From Sphingomonadaceae bacterium (GTDB lineage: Bacteria > Pseudomonadota > Alphaproteobacteria > Sphingomonadales > Sphingomonadaceae), in assembly GCA_019239785.1 (NCBI GenBank), contig JAFAZM010000093.1:1-5119 (forward strand): DNA of 5,119 nt, read 5' to 3'. A model generated the notes under the pieces. The model was not told where the DNA came from and did no database searches. It was given only the letters and a program-made list of their open reading frames with translations. Every line of letters starts with the position of its first letter. Within the stretch, counting starts at the first letter, position 1. Below, in pieces: positions 4,302 to 5,119 of the stretch. Made by a program: the position numbers and the translations under genes.

Positions 4302-5119
4302 TTGGCCACATCGGCAACCCCAACGCGAGACGATTTCGCCGCGCTCCTCAACCAGAGCCTCGGCGGCGAGAACGAAAGCTTCGAAGGCCGCGTCGTCACC
4401 GGCACCGTCACCGCGATCGAGAACGACCTCGCCGTCATCGACGTGGGCCTGAAATCCGAAGGCCGCGTGCCGCTGCGCGAGTTCGCCGCGCCGGGCCAGA
4501 AGGCCGAATTGGCCGTCGGCGACAAGGTCGAGGTCTATGTCGACCGCATCGAGAACACCCACGGCGAAGCGATGCTGTCGCGCGACCGCGCCCGCCGGGA
4601 GGCCGCCTGGGACAAGCTCGAGGCGGAATATAATGCCGGCAACCGCGTCGAGGGCGTGATCTTCGGCCGCGTCAAGGGCGGCTTCACCGTCGATCTCGGC
4701 GGCGCCGTCGCCTTCCTCCCCGGCTCCCAGGTCGATATCCGCCCGGTGCGCGACGTCGGCCCGCTGATGGACCTGCCGCAGCCCTTCCAGATCCTGAAGA
4801 TGGACCGCCGCCGCGGCAATATCGTGGTCTCGCGCCGCGCCATCCTCGAAGAGACCCGCGCCGAGCAGCGCTCGGGCCTGATCATGAGCCTCGCCGAGGG
4901 CCAGATCGTCGACGGCGTAGTCAAGAACATCACCGATTACGGCGCCTTCGTCGACCTCGGCGGGATAGACGGCCTGCTCCACGTCACCGACATCAGCTAC
5001 AAGCGGGTCGGCCATCCGAGCGAGCTGATCAATATCGGCGATACGGTGAAGGTGCAGATCATCCGCATCAACCGCGACACCCAGCGCATCTCGCTCGGCA
5101 TGAAGCAGCTCGAGAGCGA
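4302..5119 (+). CDS. rpsA: 30S ribosomal protein S1, N-terminal part (3' end outside window)
   Basis: The first 272 residues of S1 are present, running off the right edge; alphaproteobacterial S1 is usually about 560-570 residues with six S1 domains, so roughly half is seen. The N-terminus reads (M)ATSATPTRDDFAALL. Domain 1 covers about residues 29-95 (EGRVVTGTVTAIENDLAVIDVGLKS...). Domain 2 covers about 116-180 (VEGVIFGRVKGGFTVDLGG...AFLPGSQVD). Domain 3 covers about 199-268 (EGQIVDGVVKNITDYGAFVDLGGIDGLLHVTDIS). In the family, domains 1 and 2 anchor S1 to the 30S subunit, and domain 3 begins the mRNA-binding part. S1 recruits and unfolds mRNA for initiation. Translation starts at TTG with a good RBS, forced by an upstream in-frame TGA. 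In many proteobacteria rpsA follows cmk; here the nearest upstream native gene is yihY-like. S1 is autoregulated in E. coli; whether the structured leader here does the same is unknown. Confidence 0.97.
   Translation, partial: MATSATPTRDDFAALLNQSLGGENESFEGRVVTGTVTAIENDLAVIDVGLKSEGRVPLREFAAPGQKAELAVGDKVEVYVDRIENTHGEAMLSRDRARREAAWDKLEAEYNAGNRVEGVIFGRVKGGFTVDLGGAVAFLPGSQVDIRPVRDVGPLMDLPQPFQILKMDRRRGNIVVSRRAILEETRAEQRSGLIMSLAEGQIVDGVVKNITDYGAFVDLGGIDGLLHVTDISYKRVGHPSELINIGDTVKVQIIRINRDTQRISLGMKQLES

Noticed and set aside
4076..4633. Possible small gene between the IS and rpsA
   Set aside because: The translation is Arg/Pro-rich, overlaps rpsA in another frame and begins inside the candidate -10 element; no RBS or family motif.
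4236..5015. Minus-strand open frame (259 codons) opposite rpsA
   Set aside because: It mirrors the codon pattern of rpsA and has no domain or RBS of its own.
1..5119. CRISPR array, tRNA, rRNA, phage or defence/toxin-antitoxin system
   Set aside because: No regularly spaced repeats, tRNA-like cloverleaf, rRNA segments or recognisable defence proteins were seen on either strand.

Overview
The window looks like a chromosomal segment of a GC-rich alphaproteobacterium, most likely a sphingomonad (Sphingomonadales). This is inferred from protein style: a sphingomonad-like C-terminal autotransporter barrel, a small CPYG glutaredoxin, and an S1 N-terminus of the kind starting (M)AT..PTRDDFAALL. No 16S or other taxonomic marker is present.

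Layout, left to right. (1) Positions 1-1520, plus strand: the C-terminal 505 residues of an autotransporter, comprising the end of the passenger, a linker and the outer-membrane beta-barrel. It is cut by the left edge and ends in Phe. (2) Positions 1538-1576: a strong intrinsic terminator between convergent genes. (3) Positions 1621-1866, minus strand: an 81-aa glutaredoxin-like protein. (4) Positions 1867-2064: a divergent intergenic region with a GC-rich inverted repeat. (5) Positions 2065-2967, plus strand: a YihY/BrkB-family inner-membrane protein of 300 aa. (6) Positions 2967-4012: a complete 1046-bp IS630-family insertion sequence with imperfect terminal inverted repeats and a TA target duplication. 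Its transposase is split into two overlapping frames that need a -1 shift at an A7 tract. (7) Positions 4015-4301: a gene-free stretch with several strong hairpins, a candidate promoter and a terminator-like structure. (8) Positions 4302-5119, plus strand: rpsA (ribosomal protein S1), cut by the right edge, starting at a TTG codon.

The genes do not form one pathway. They are ordinary housekeeping and envelope genes interrupted by a recent-looking IS. The IS landed in the TAG stop codon of the yihY-like gene and its first base rebuilt that stop, so the membrane protein is not truncated. It did separate the gene from its native 3' hairpin. The rpsA promoter candidate lies downstream of the IS and appears intact.

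I found no undescribed multi-gene system. The most interesting signals are a perfect 9-bp inverted repeat bracketing the A7 shift site in the transposase, the stop codon rebuilt by the IS, and the structured leader of rpsA.
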